Assembly (NCBI GenBank): GCA_964534515.1
Contig: CAZHPW010000037.1
Coordinates: forward strand, 1-21,018
Direction of reading: 5' to 3'
DNA from: UBA6115 sp964534515
GTDB taxonomy: Bacteria; Bacillota; Clostridia; Christensenellales; Aristaeellaceae
DNA length: 21,018 bases
Shown: positions 1 through 8,074 of the stretch, piece by piece
Layout: each line of letters opens with the position of its first letter
Position numbering within the stretch: the stretch's first letter is position 1
The notes under the pieces: generated by a model
Database searches by the model: none
What the model was told of the DNA's origin: nothing
The model's input: only the letters and a program-made list of their open reading frames with translations
Made by a program: the position numbers and the translations under genes

Positions 1-70
1 TGGTCTTTCCGCCATTCCTGTCGCCTAGATCGCCTACAACATCTTGACGCTATCATCGTTTTTCCATTTC

Positions 71-100
71 TTGACAGATGTGTAACAAAATAATTACAAT
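71..100 (+). promoter_or_regulatory. Sigma-A-type promoter of the vanW-tetR unit
   Basis: A perfect -35 box TTGACA (71-76) is followed after 18 bases by TACAAT (95-100, five of six matches to the consensus -10). The transcript would begin near 107, ahead of the Shine-Dalgarno sequence at 118-125 and the ATG at 132. This also argues against the in-frame ATG at 78, which lies inside the promoter. Confidence 0.7.
81..98. promoter_or_regulatory. Candidate operator (inverted repeat) between the -35 and -10 boxes
   Basis: TGTAA (81-85) and TTACA (94-98) form a perfect 5-base inverted repeat around an 8-base spacer. It fills the promoter spacer and runs into the -10 box. A second overlapping pair, TAACA (83-87) and TGTTA (100-104), is also present. 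A TetR regulator is encoded in the same apparent transcript (1910-2584), and TetR proteins commonly repress their own operon through such sites. That link is inference; the arms are short and could be chance. Confidence 0.3.
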
Positions 101-131
101 GTTAGGACAAAGTGGGAAAGGAGGCGGAAAA

Positions 132-1892
132 ATGAGCCGAAGAACCGCGCGTTACCGGCAAGAGAACGGGGCACCAAAAAGCCGGGGCGCTTACAATCAG
201 GGTACTCCCCAGGTAGATGAGACCGCCGCCTCTTTTTTGGGACAGCCCGACACACCGACAGACGCATATTTGGTGATGCCCGAGCTTGAGCCCAACCCGG
301 ACTCAGCAAACAATTTTATCACCCCCGCCCAGCAGGGCACCCCGGACGCGTACTGGCAGCATCAGTTTGTGCCCGCGTCCAGCGACTGGGTGTATGAGGA
401 GGCCGATGAGGACGGCTTTGTGCCGGAGAACTCGCCCTTTGAAGACGAGGTGCCCCTTGAAAAGGCAAAGCTGCACAAAGAGCGCAAGGTGCCCCTCCCC
501 TATGTCCTCCTTATCCTCCTGGCCTTGGCCATCATCATGGCTTGCCTGGTCTTTGTTTTCCGCGCGTCCAAATCCCAGGACGCGTTTGACCAGCGCTTGG
601 CCCAGATGCAGGGGACGCGGTTTTTTGACGGCATCAAGATTGACAACCTGCCGGTTGTCAGCCTCACCCCGGTGGAATTGCGCGCGCAGGCCAAACAGAC
701 GCAGGGCAATACCCAGAACTTGAACCTAAAACTCAATATAGATAATGAAACATATGTTTTAACCAATGAGCACATCGCCTTTGAGCGCAACCTGGAAGCG
801 GTGATGGAGGAAGCCTGGTCCATCGGGAGGCAGGGCTCCATCTCGGTTATCAACTCGCAGTGGACGCCGTTTGAGGGGCGCTGGCGCCAGGTGCAGCACA
901 CCAAAAGCAAGGGCGCTTCGTTCTATACCAAAACCACCTACTCCAAGGCCGATGTGGACAAATTGGCCGCGGACATCGCCACAGCCTACAACCGGGAGCC
1001 GGTCAACGCGGTGGTGGCTTCCTTTGATTTTTCCACCCAGCGGTTTGAGGTCACCCAGGATGTGAAGGGGCGGCACATTGAGGCCATTGACATCGCCCAG
1101 GCCCTCACCCAGGCCTTAAACAGCGGAAACCCGCAGGCCAACGTGAACCTGACTGGCAGTGTCCTCTTGCCCAAGGTATCCAGCGTTGATTTGAATAACA
1201 GCTTTACCCGGCTGTCCAGCTTTTCTACCAAGACTGGTTCGGACAACGACCGCAACAACAACATTGCCCTGGCCGCCATGGCCATCAGCAACAGGACGCT
1301 CATGCCCGGGGAGACCTTCTCCTTTAATGAAACCACCGGGCAAAGAACCATCCAAAAGGGTTACCTGGGCGCGCCGGCCATCCAGGGCGGCGTCTTGATT
1401 GACGATGTGGGCGGCGGGGTGTGCCAGGTGTCCTCCACCCTGTTTTACGCGGCGGCGCAGGCAGACATGGCCATTGTGGAGCGCTCCCCCCACGCCTGGC
1501 CGGTGTCCTACATGGACAAAGGTCTGGACGCGACCGTCAACTGGCCCAACCTGGACTTTAAGTTTAAAAACAACAAGGACACCCCAGTATTTATCATCGC
1601 GTCCTATCAAAACCGCACACTGACCGTTGAATTTTATGGTATGCTTTCCTCACCCGGTGAGAGCGTTGAACTGCAAACGGAGCTGGTTTCAACGATGAGA
1701 CCGCCGTCTGAACCCATCTACCAGCAAAACCCCAATCTGCCCTTTAACACCCAAAAGGAGTTGAAGCAGGCGAGGGAAGGTTATGTGGTGGACACCTTCA
1801 GGGTCTACCTGAGAAACGGCAGTGAATTACGGCGTGAAAAGCTGTTTACCTCCCGCTACAAGGAGGTTCAGCAGGTGATTGAGTACAATTAG
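132..1892 (+). CDS. Membrane-anchored VanW family protein with C-terminal G5-like domain
   Basis: The product is 586 residues. A charged cytoplasmic N-terminus is followed by one membrane helix (about residues 124-143), so most of the protein should lie outside the membrane. Residues about 190-350 resemble the putative peptidoglycan-binding region often found before VanW domains. The VanW domain spans about 365-505 and carries the family signature GGGVCQVSST (starting at G427, with C431). The last 65 residues look like a G5 domain. VanW proteins are cell-wall associated in Gram-positives and named from vancomycin-resistance clusters, but their biochemical role is not settled; nothing here implies resistance. 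The start at 132 is chosen because AAAGGAGG lies just upstream and the longer in-frame start at 78 falls inside the promoter. It is followed 17 bases later by a tetR gene, probably in one transcript. Confidence 0.88.
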   Translation: MSRRTARYRQENGAPKSRGAYNQGTPQVDETAASFLGQPDTPTDAYLVMPELEPNPDSANNFITPAQQGTPDAYWQHQFVPASSDWVYEEADEDGFVPENSPFEDEVPLEKAKLHKERKVPLPYVLLILLALAIIMACLVFVFRASKSQDAFDQRLAQMQGTRFFDGIKIDNLPVVSLTPVELRAQAKQTQGNTQNLNLKLNIDNETYVLTNEHIAFERNLEAVMEEAWSIGRQGSISVINSQWTPFEGRWRQVQHTKSKGASFYTKTTYSKADVDKLAADIATAYNREPVNAVVASFDFSTQRFEVTQDVKGRHIEAIDIAQALTQALNSGNPQANVNLTGSVLLPKVSSVDLNNSFTRLSSFSTKTGSDNDRNNNIALAAMAISNRTLMPGETFSFNETTGQRTIQKGYLGAPAIQGGVLIDDVGGGVCQVSSTLFYAAAQADMAIVERSPHAWPVSYMDKGLDATVNWPNLDFKFKNNKDTPVFIIASYQNRTLTVEFYGMLSSPGESVELQTELVSTMRPPSEPIYQQNPNLPFNTQKELKQAREGYVVDTFRVYLRNGSELRREKLFTSRYKEVQQVIEYN

Positions 1893-1909
1893 CATAAAGG
1901 GGATAAAAG

Positions 1910-2584
1910 ATGAGGAAAGGCGAAAAGAAGAAGCAGGATATTCTGGATACCGCCGCCTTGTTGTTCGCGCAAAAGGGCTATCAGGACACCTCCATCCAGG
2001 ACATCCTGGATGTGCTCAACTGCAGCAAGGGCAGCTTTTATCACCATTTCAAGACCAAGTTTGAAGTGCTGGCCGACATCGCGAGGCTAAGGGCGCAAAA
2101 CGCGCTTGCGGTCTATCAATCCACCCTGCCCATCAACCCCCATGAAGCCTTGAATAATTTACTGCGCTACGCGGCCTACCTGACAAAAGAGGACCTGCCC
2201 TTAATCCGTGACCTCATCGCCTTGAAAGACGAGTTTGACGGCGCGGCGCTGTTGTCGGTGATGCAGGAAGCGGTGTTTTCCACTTTTTATCATCCCTTTG
2301 TGCTGCTGCTCAATGGCTTGAGAAAGGAAGACCAGGCAGTCTTCCTCAACGAAAGCACGCTGCGCCTGGCCTTTTACGCCTTCCTCGCCGGGAGCGCGCA
2401 GCTGATTTTTGAACTGGGGCAGGCGCCGGACGGCAAGGGACAAAGCAACCCCTTGGCGCTGCTGCGCGCACTGCGCAAACAGACCGAAGTCAGTTTGGGG
2501 CTGAGCCCGGGCTGCGTAAGCATCCTTGAATACAGCGAAATGCGCGACATGGCTTTAGCCCTCAGCGCGCCCAAAACACGCTGA
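1910..2584 (+). CDS. TetR/AcrR family transcriptional regulator
   Basis: The 224-residue product has the length and layout of TetR regulators. Residues about 9-55 form the N-terminal DNA-binding domain, with the typical LFAQKGYQDTSIQDI helix followed by a recognition helix containing the CSKGSFYHHF signature. The remaining helical part (about 60-210) is the variable ligand-binding and dimerisation domain, whose ligand cannot be read from sequence. The ATG is preceded by AAAGGGG at 1897-1902. The gene starts 17 bases after the VanW gene, so it probably shares that promoter; a small inverted repeat in the promoter (81-98) is a possible autoregulatory operator. The following gene has its own promoter at 2599-2627. 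The family assignment is firm; the target genes are unknown. Confidence 0.93.
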   Translation: MRKGEKKKQDILDTAALLFAQKGYQDTSIQDILDVLNCSKGSFYHHFKTKFEVLADIARLRAQNALAVYQSTLPINPHEALNNLLRYAAYLTKEDLPLIRDLIALKDEFDGAALLSVMQEAVFSTFYHPFVLLLNGLRKEDQAVFLNESTLRLAFYAFLAGSAQLIFELGQAPDGKGQSNPLALLRALRKQTEVSLGLSPGCVSILEYSEMRDMALALSAPKTR

Positions 2585-2598
2585 AAAGCCCAGTAAAC

Positions 2599-2627
2599 TT
2601 GCGTAGTATCTTATGTTTAGGTATAAT
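2599..2627 (+). promoter_or_regulatory. Promoter upstream of the CHAP amidase gene
   Basis: A perfect -10 box TATAAT (2622-2627) lies 17 bases after a weak -35, TTGCGT (2599-2604), in the 75-base gap after tetR. Transcription would begin about 25 bases before the ATG at 2660. The position suits a promoter for the long plus-strand gene run that follows. Confidence 0.6.
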
Positions 2628-2659
2628 CGTTGAATGCAGATTTGAAGGAAGGAGAAACC

Positions 2660-3565
2660 ATGAACCGACGGATTCTTAGCTTGCTGCTCATCGTTTTTCT
2701 TTTCTTGGGCAGCCTTGCCACAGCCGAGGAAACAGGCACGGTTATCCCGCCCGAATACGAGATACCCCAAAGCGTTCTAGCCGTCCTGGACGTGGTGAGA
2801 AACGAAATCGGCTACATTGAAGGCCGGGATGGATCCACCAAATACGGAGAATGGTACGGGGACGCGACTGCGGAATGGTGCGCGGAGCTGCTGTGCTGGT
2901 CCGTGGCCCAGGCGGAGGAGCAGCTGGGCGAAAAACTTCTCCAGGTTCAGTTCCCCCTGTATGGAGCGACCAATATCGGCCGGGACTGGTTTATAACCCA
3001 GGGCCGCTACATCGCCAGAACCGGGTTTATTTCCGGGCTTGGCAGCCAGTGGTACAAAGGTGAAACAGGACAAATGGAAAAGAATTCCTATATCCCCCAG
3101 CCCGGGGATTGGGTTTTCTTTTCGTATACGCCCAGCGGGGACACCACCCACGTGGCGATAGTGGAGCAAAGCCTCAAAGCCGCTGACGGGCAAACCTACA
3201 TCCAGGTGATTGAAGGCAACCTGCCAGACCGCGTACAGCGGAGCCATTATAAGTTGGACGACTGGCGCATCCAGGGCTACGGCACGGTGCGCGACCTGGC
3301 GGACATCGCCCTGCGGGGCGGCATTGAGGGCGAAAAGGTCAAACAGCTGCAGGAAATGCTGAGCATGATTGGCCTCTTGCCCAATACCGAGGTATCCGGC
3401 TCCTACAACCACGCCACCCAGGAGGCAGTGAGAACCTTCCAATCCCAGATGAAACTGACCCAAAACGGCATCGCCAACCAGCAGACCCAGCTGGCGCTGA
3501 ACGAGTACGCCGCTTATTATATGATGAACCGCACCGAATTCTGGACAGTGGACGGTTCCTACTAA
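2660..3565 (+). CDS. Secreted CHAP-type cell-wall amidase with C-terminal peptidoglycan-binding domain
   Basis: The product is 301 residues. It begins with a signal peptide (two arginines, a long leucine-rich core, and a likely Ala-type cleavage site around residues 20-22). Residues about 30-215 look like a CHAP/NlpC-type cysteine peptidase: the nucleophile candidate is C74 in EWCAELLCW, the histidine is H164 in TTHVAIVE, and the third polar position is E185 or N187 in IEGN. Such domains cut peptide or amide bonds in peptidoglycan. Residues about 228-290 form a PG_binding_1 domain (VKQLQEMLSMIGLLP, then AVRTFQ). The start at 2660 is preferred over the in-frame TTG at 2630: GGAAGGAG lies 8 bases before it and the signal peptide begins there. 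The likely role is remodelling of the cell's own wall; CHAP versus NlpC/P60 is uncertain from sequence alone. Confidence 0.85.
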   Translation: MNRRILSLLLIVFLFLGSLATAEETGTVIPPEYEIPQSVLAVLDVVRNEIGYIEGRDGSTKYGEWYGDATAEWCAELLCWSVAQAEEQLGEKLLQVQFPLYGATNIGRDWFITQGRYIARTGFISGLGSQWYKGETGQMEKNSYIPQPGDWVFFSYTPSGDTTHVAIVEQSLKAADGQTYIQVIEGNLPDRVQRSHYKLDDWRIQGYGTVRDLADIALRGGIEGEKVKQLQEMLSMIGLLPNTEVSGSYNHATQEAVRTFQSQMKLTQNGIANQQTQLALNEYAAYYMMNRTEFWTVDGSY

Positions 3566-3580
3566 CAGACGGGAGAAACT

Positions 3581-5047
3581 ATGCGCGACCAAATACTCAT
3601 TTTGGATTTTGAGCCTTCCTACTCCGCGTCCATCGCATCCAAACTGCGCGCGGAGCGGATTTCCGCGCGCGTCATTCCGGGCGGAACCAGCGCTGAAGCC
3701 ATTATGAACCAAGGCGTGCTGGGCGTGATTTTGTCCGGCGGCATCCACAATGAAGCGCTGAGCAATTTTGACGCCCAGCTGCTTCGCTACGGCATTCCCG
3801 TCCTCGCCCTGGGCAGCGCGGCACCGGTCGTCAACACACTGCTTTGCGGCCAAAACAGCGAGGTCAAGGAAATCAACGACGTGGACACACTGGTCTTCCT
3901 GCCGTCCAAAATTACCGATGAGCTCAATGAGTCTGAGCGCCAGTTTGGCAGCGTACAGACCTTTGCCCTGGGCAATGACACCCAGGAGTTGGCCACCTAT
4001 CAGGGTGAAGCCATCGGCTTTTCCCACAAGACCCTTGAAATATATGCCATTTACAGCCAGCTGGAGCCCAATGACCCGGACATGATGAGCTTAATCATCC
4101 AGTTTGCAACCGATGTCTGCGGCTGCACGCGCTGGTGGAATGATGACGCCTTCATTGGCATCGCCAAGAATGAAATCCAGGAGGCGGCCGGGGACAGAAA
4201 GGCACTGTGCGTGATGTCCGGCGGCTTGGACAGCGGGGTCGCGGCCCTTCTGGCCCACCGTGCGCTGGGCAGCCGGCTGACCTGCCTGTTCATTGATAAC
4301 GGCCTGCTGAGGGAAAACGATGTGATTGAGTTTTCCTCTTATTACAAGAGCGCGGGGCTGAACCTGAAGATTGTGGACGCGTCTGAGCAGGTGCTTGAAG
4401 CCCTCAAGGGCTTAACCGTGCCCAATGAAAAGCGCGCGGCGCTGCAGGCCGTCCTCAAGAAAGTCATCAATGACGCGGCGGAGGAGATAGATTATCAGCT
4501 GCTGATTGAGTCCCACTCATCCGATTACCTGTTCTCCGGCAAGCAAAAGCCCAATGCCTTTTCCATCCTGGAAAAGCCGGTGGACCGGATTGCGCCGCTG
4601 CGGGATTTATTTAAGGATGAAATCCGCCAAATCGGCATGGCGCTGGGCCTGCCACATGAGATGACAACCATGCAGCCCTTCCCCTGGAGCGGGCTGGCGC
4701 TGCGCATCGGCGGGGAATGCACCAAGGCCAAAATCAGCCTGCTGCGCCGGGCGGACGCGATGTTCCAAAAGGAAATCAAGGACGCGGGGCTGCAAAAGAG
4801 GCTGTGGAAATACTTTATTTTGCTGGATGACTCACCGCACAAGCCGGATGAGGAACGATACATCATCAGCCTGCGCGCGGTCAGCATCAGCCACACCGGC
4901 AGCGACCTGCGCGCCATCCCGGCCCGGCTGCCCTATGACCTCCTGGAGCGCTACACCCAGGACATCATGGCATTTGACAGCAAGGTCATCAAAGTCAGCT
5001 ATGACTTAACGCCCGGGGTCATCATTCAGGAAACCGAGTGGCAATAA
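3581..5047 (+). CDS. GMP synthase (GuaA)-like protein with degenerate glutaminase domain
   Basis: The 488-residue product follows GuaA from end to end: an N-terminal class I amidotransferase-like domain (about 1-190), an ATP pyrophosphatase domain (about 200-375) and a C-terminal dimerisation domain (about 376-488). GuaA makes GMP from XMP, ATP and glutamine. The PP-loop SGGLDS is intact (213-218), and LRDLFKDEIRQIG, ARLPYDLLER and the final ETEWQ match GuaA landmarks. The glutaminase half looks inactive: where GuaA has the nucleophile Cys (GxCYGMQ) this protein has G78-S-A-A, and the FHPE motif reads SQLE, losing the histidine. The usual PFPGPGLAIR reads PFPWSGLALR. It is also shorter than usual GuaA (about 510-525). 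It may be an ammonia-dependent enzyme or a paralog with another substrate; a normal guaA could exist elsewhere. The start has GGGAG 6 bases upstream and lies 15 bases after the amidase gene. Confidence 0.8.
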   Translation: MRDQILILDFEPSYSASIASKLRAERISARVIPGGTSAEAIMNQGVLGVILSGGIHNEALSNFDAQLLRYGIPVLALGSAAPVVNTLLCGQNSEVKEINDVDTLVFLPSKITDELNESERQFGSVQTFALGNDTQELATYQGEAIGFSHKTLEIYAIYSQLEPNDPDMMSLIIQFATDVCGCTRWWNDDAFIGIAKNEIQEAAGDRKALCVMSGGLDSGVAALLAHRALGSRLTCLFIDNGLLRENDVIEFSSYYKSAGLNLKIVDASEQVLEALKGLTVPNEKRAALQAVLKKVINDAAEEIDYQLLIESHSSDYLFSGKQKPNAFSILEKPVDRIAPLRDLFKDEIRQIGMALGLPHEMTTMQPFPWSGLALRIGGECTKAKISLLRRADAMFQKEIKDAGLQKRLWKYFILLDDSPHKPDEERYIISLRAVSISHTGSDLRAIPARLPYDLLERYTQDIMAFDSKVIKVSYDLTPGVIIQETEWQ

Positions 5048-5083
5048 GCATTAACGCCAAGAAATAACAACACAGGAGTTTGT

Positions 5084-5890
5084 ATGCGCCTATCACACCC
5101 CAGTGCACCTTTTCAGGGGGTTCCCGCGGAAGACGTCTTCTTCGCGGCCAATGACCAGTTTGTCCAACTGGGCACCGGCTACATCATCCCCAACATTCAG
5201 GAGGAACTGTATCCTGAGCGCCCGCTGCAATTGTACATTGACATCCAGGCCCAGATGACGGCCAGGAACCTGCTCTTGGGCGCGGTGCTGGGGCGTGCGG
5301 AGCAGATGCGCGCGATGTACCCGCAGTTCAAGGGCCGCATTTATACCGAGATTGCGCCCACGCAGTTTGACCTGGTCACTTTTTATCAGCAAAACGGCTT
5401 CTCCAGCGCCGACGCGCGGGAGGAATACCAGTTTCCCCTGCCCCAAGGCAGTTCCCAGGCGCCGATGGGATGTGAGTTCGCGTCCGTGCCGCTGCAGAGC
5501 GTGCAGGACCAGATGGCCTTTATTTCAAGGCTCAACCGGCACCGCCTCTCCCCCATCTCCCATGATTTTTTAACCATGCAGATGCAGCAGCCGTATTTTC
5601 TGGCCTTAGGCTTTTACAGGGCGGGGCACCCCATCGCCGAAATCATGATGACGGGGGCCACCTCTGACAAGGCCGCCCTGGTGATGCTGTATGTGCAAAA
5701 AGACATGCGCAGGCGGGGCGTGGGCAAATCGCTGCTGATTGCCGCCAGCGACCTGCTCAGGCAAAGGGGCGTCACCAGCGCCGTGACCCAGGCTTTTTCA
5801 ATGAACCAGGCCCAGGCCGGCCTGCTGCGCTCCCTGGGTTCCACCAGGCGGCGCATCATCAACGTCCTGCCCTATCTGGAGTTGGGCTAA
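5084..5890 (+). CDS. Tandem GNAT-family N-acetyltransferase (degenerate N-terminal half)
   Basis: The 268-residue product is long enough for two GNAT folds. The C-terminal half (about 135-265) carries the acetyl-CoA binding motif A, RRRGVGKSLL (from about residue 209), preceded by the beta strand ALVMLYVQKD, and a motif-B-like helix near its end. The N-terminal half (about 1-125) has the pattern of a second GNAT domain (YTEIAPTQFDLVTFYQQNGF resembles the end of one) but lacks a clear Q/RxxGxG loop, so it probably does not bind acetyl-CoA. GNAT enzymes acetylate small molecules, peptides or proteins; the substrate cannot be inferred. It lies 36 bases after the GuaA-like gene, with CAGGAG before the ATG, so the two are probably co-transcribed. 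Confidence 0.82.
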   Translation: MRLSHPSAPFQGVPAEDVFFAANDQFVQLGTGYIIPNIQEELYPERPLQLYIDIQAQMTARNLLLGAVLGRAEQMRAMYPQFKGRIYTEIAPTQFDLVTFYQQNGFSSADAREEYQFPLPQGSSQAPMGCEFASVPLQSVQDQMAFISRLNRHRLSPISHDFLTMQMQQPYFLALGFYRAGHPIAEIMMTGATSDKAALVMLYVQKDMRRRGVGKSLLIAASDLLRQRGVTSAVTQAFSMNQAQAGLLRSLGSTRRRIINVLPYLELG

Positions 5891-5938
5891 GCCACAAAAA
5901 AACCAATGGTTTGACCGCGTGCGGAAGGAGGAGTTCAC

Positions 5939-7594
5939 ATGAACATCAGCTTGAAACTGGTCAGCGCCCTGACCAAAGTGATGCGCGAGAAGGAGCCTCA
6001 GAGGTATCCAGAAGACTGCAAAGCCAGCATGCTCTTTAATGAGGTGTTCTCCCTGCAGGCTGCCTACTGCCTCAATGAGGAGCTGCCCGGCAACCTGCCC
6101 ATGGTCAGCGTGCATGTCTCCTGCCCCCTGCAGGTGACCATCCGCCAGGTTTATAACGTGCCTGTCCGCTTCCCCTGCTTTGGCAGGAGCGATGACAACT
6201 ACCTGGACAAGACGGCCTCCGTATACCCTGACATCCTAAGGGACATCAAGGGCAGCGGCCAGGTTCGCCTCTACCCCAAGCAGTGGGACGCCTTCTGGCT
6301 GGATGTGGAAGCGGCCCCCGGCATGGCGCCGGGCACCTACCCCCTGAGCGTCACGATGATGGACTTTGAGGGCAAGCTGCTGGCCGAGGAAAAGATTGAT
6401 ATTACGCTCTTAGCGCAGGAGCTGCCCAAGCAGAAACTGGTGCACACGCGCTGGATTCACGCGGACAGCTTGGCATCCCATTACCAGGTGCCGATGCAGT
6501 CGGTTGAGCACAACCGCATCATCCGCAACTTTGTGGCCCTGGCGGCCAAGCGCGGCGTCAACATGATTTTGACCCCCATCCACACGCCGCCGCTGGACAC
6601 GCAGGTGAACGGTGAGCGCATGACCATGCAACTGGTGGATGTGTTCAAGATGCCCACCGGGTACAACTTCAAATTTGCCAAGCTGCGCGATTTTATACAG
6701 ATGTGCCGCCAGGAGGGCATCCAATACTTTGAGATGGCCCATCTGTTTACCCAGTGGGGCGGCTGGCACGCACCCAAAATTATGGGCGTGAAGGACGGCT
6801 CCTACACCCAGCTGTTTGGCTGGGAAACCGACGCGACCAGCCCAGAGTACATTGAATTCCTGCAGGCCTACCTGCCGGCCCTGATGAGGGAGCTGGAATA
6901 CCTGGACCTGCTGGACAAGACCTATTTCCATCTGACAGATGAGCCCAGCCTTGAAAACTTCGCGCAGTACAAAAAGCTGTACGACATCGTCCGCCCCATC
7001 CTCGGCAAAGCCAAGATTTTGGACGCGATGAGCGAGCCCAAGTGCCTGCCGGAAAGCAATGACCTGATACCCGCCCCCGGCATCAACGAGCTTGAGAAGT
7101 TTGAGGGCATCACCCTGCCTGAAAAATGGACTTATTACTGCGTGGGCAACCACATTGACGTGACCAACACCTTCATCGCCATGCCCTCCCAGCGCACCCG
7201 CATGCTGGGTGTGCAGCTCTACCTCTATGAGATGAAGGGCTTTTTGCACTGGGCGTACAACTTCTATTTCTCCCAGTACGCGGTGGAGCCCATTGACCCC
7301 TACATCAACACCGACTGCAGCGGCTTTGCCCCGGCGGGCGACGCCTTCCAGGTCTACCCCGGCGAGGGCGGCCAGCCTGAGGAATCTCTGCGGCTGATGG
7401 TTTTCCTGCACGCGATGCAGGACTTAAGGGCGCTGGAGCTGCTGGAAAGCAAAATCGGCCGTGAAGCGGTGGTTGAGCTGATTCATGAGGACCTGGATTA
7501 TAAAATGACCATGAAGGTTTATCCGCAGGATGAGCGCTGGCTGCTCGCCCTGAGAGAAAAAGTAAATTCGCTGATTGCGCAGCATTCCGCGTAA
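5939..7594 (+). CDS. DUF4091 (GH123-like) glycoside hydrolase-family protein
   Basis: The 551-residue product resembles DUF4091 proteins, which are related to GH123 glycosidases. Residues about 1-160 form a beta-rich N-terminal domain and about 165-500 the TIM-barrel-like part. An Asp-Glu pair in HLTDEP (D334, E335) matches the paired acidic residues used by GH123 enzymes in substrate-assisted hydrolysis of N-acetylgalactosaminides. GFLHWAYNFYF near residue 437 is another familiar stretch of this family. No signal peptide is visible, so a cytoplasmic location is expected, acting on imported or recycled sugars. The start is well supported by AAGGAGGAG 8 bases before the ATG. It sits between a GNAT gene and a deaminase gene with no sugar transporter nearby, so the substrate is open. 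Confidence 0.78.
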   Translation: MNISLKLVSALTKVMREKEPQRYPEDCKASMLFNEVFSLQAAYCLNEELPGNLPMVSVHVSCPLQVTIRQVYNVPVRFPCFGRSDDNYLDKTASVYPDILRDIKGSGQVRLYPKQWDAFWLDVEAAPGMAPGTYPLSVTMMDFEGKLLAEEKIDITLLAQELPKQKLVHTRWIHADSLASHYQVPMQSVEHNRIIRNFVALAAKRGVNMILTPIHTPPLDTQVNGERMTMQLVDVFKMPTGYNFKFAKLRDFIQMCRQEGIQYFEMAHLFTQWGGWHAPKIMGVKDGSYTQLFGWETDATSPEYIEFLQAYLPALMRELEYLDLLDKTYFHLTDEPSLENFAQYKKLYDIVRPILGKAKILDAMSEPKCLPESNDLIPAPGINELEKFEGITLPEKWTYYCVGNHIDVTNTFIAMPSQRTRMLGVQLYLYEMKGFLHWAYNFYFSQYAVEPIDPYINTDCSGFAPAGDAFQVYPGEGGQPEESLRLMVFLHAMQDLRALELLESKIGREAVVELIHEDLDYKMTMKVYPQDERWLLALREKVNSLIAQHSA

Positions 7595-7615
7595 ACAGCA
7601 AAACGGAGGTTGCCT

Positions 7616-8074
7616 ATGAATAAGTGGGATCATCGATTCATGGAAATGGCGCACCTGGTTTCCACCTGGAGCAGCTGCTTTGCCGAGAACCGCTCAATCG
7701 GGGCGGTGATTGTGAAGGACAAGCGCGTGATGACCACCGGCTACAACGGCGCGCCGGCGAAGACGCAAACCTGCAAGGAGCGCGGGTATTGCCTCAGAAG
7801 AAAACTAAACATTCCCTCCGGCACCCGCCAGGAGGTGTGTTACGCCATTCACGCGGAGCAAAACGCGGTCGTCCAGGCGGCGAAACTGGGAATATCCATT
7901 GACGGGGGCACCTGCTACTGCACCCACCAGCCCTGCTCGGTCTGCGCGAAAATCCTCATCAACGCGGGCATTGAGCGCATCGTATATGAGCAGGGGTATC
8001 CGGACGCCTTCGCGCTGGAGCTTATCAACGAGGCGGGCGTGGTGCTTGAAAAATACGAGGGGAAACCGGAATGA
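7616..8074 (+). CDS. comEB: dCMP deaminase / ComEB-type cytidine deaminase family protein
   Basis: The 152-residue product is a zinc-dependent nucleotide deaminase. It shows the catalytic HAE motif (in IHAEQNAVVQA) and the zinc-binding PCSVC motif, in the expected order and spacing. An upstream cysteine-containing loop (QTCKERGYCLRR) is typical of dCMP deaminase and ComEB proteins, which convert dCMP to dUMP for thymidylate synthesis. An in-frame TTG at 7610 directly abuts the Shine-Dalgarno GGAGG (7605-7609) and cannot be the start; the ATG at 7616 has a 6-base spacing. The stop codon overlaps the next ATG (ATGA at 8071-8074), showing translational coupling to the LCP gene. dCMP specificity is inferred from the family and not proven. 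Confidence 0.9.
   Translation: MNKWDHRFMEMAHLVSTWSSCFAENRSIGAVIVKDKRVMTTGYNGAPAKTQTCKERGYCLRRKLNIPSGTRQEVCYAIHAEQNAVVQAAKLGISIDGGTCYCTHQPCSVCAKILINAGIERIVYEQGYPDAFALELINEAGVVLEKYEGKPE

Noticed and set aside
78..131. Upstream extension of the VanW protein from the ATG at 78
   Set aside because: This ATG lies inside the promoter (71-100) and has no Shine-Dalgarno sequence; the ATG at 132 has AAAGGAGG.
78..1892. Vancomycin resistance determinant
   Set aside because: VanW-domain proteins are widespread in clostridia without resistance, and no vanHAX-type ligase genes are present in the window.
2777..4027. Long open frame of 416 codons on the minus strand
   Set aside because: It runs antisense through the CHAP amidase and the GuaA-like gene, both with clear motifs, and its translation shows no recognisable domain. 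High GC makes long antisense frames common here.
5891..5938. Hairpin around AAACCAATGGTTT as a terminator
   Set aside because: The arms leave almost no loop and no T-run follows, and the next gene is closely spaced.
6410..7411. Open frame of 333 codons on the minus strand
   Set aside because: It is antisense to the DUF4091 gene, which has a good ribosome binding site and family motifs; the His/Val/Gln-rich translation is a typical shadow.
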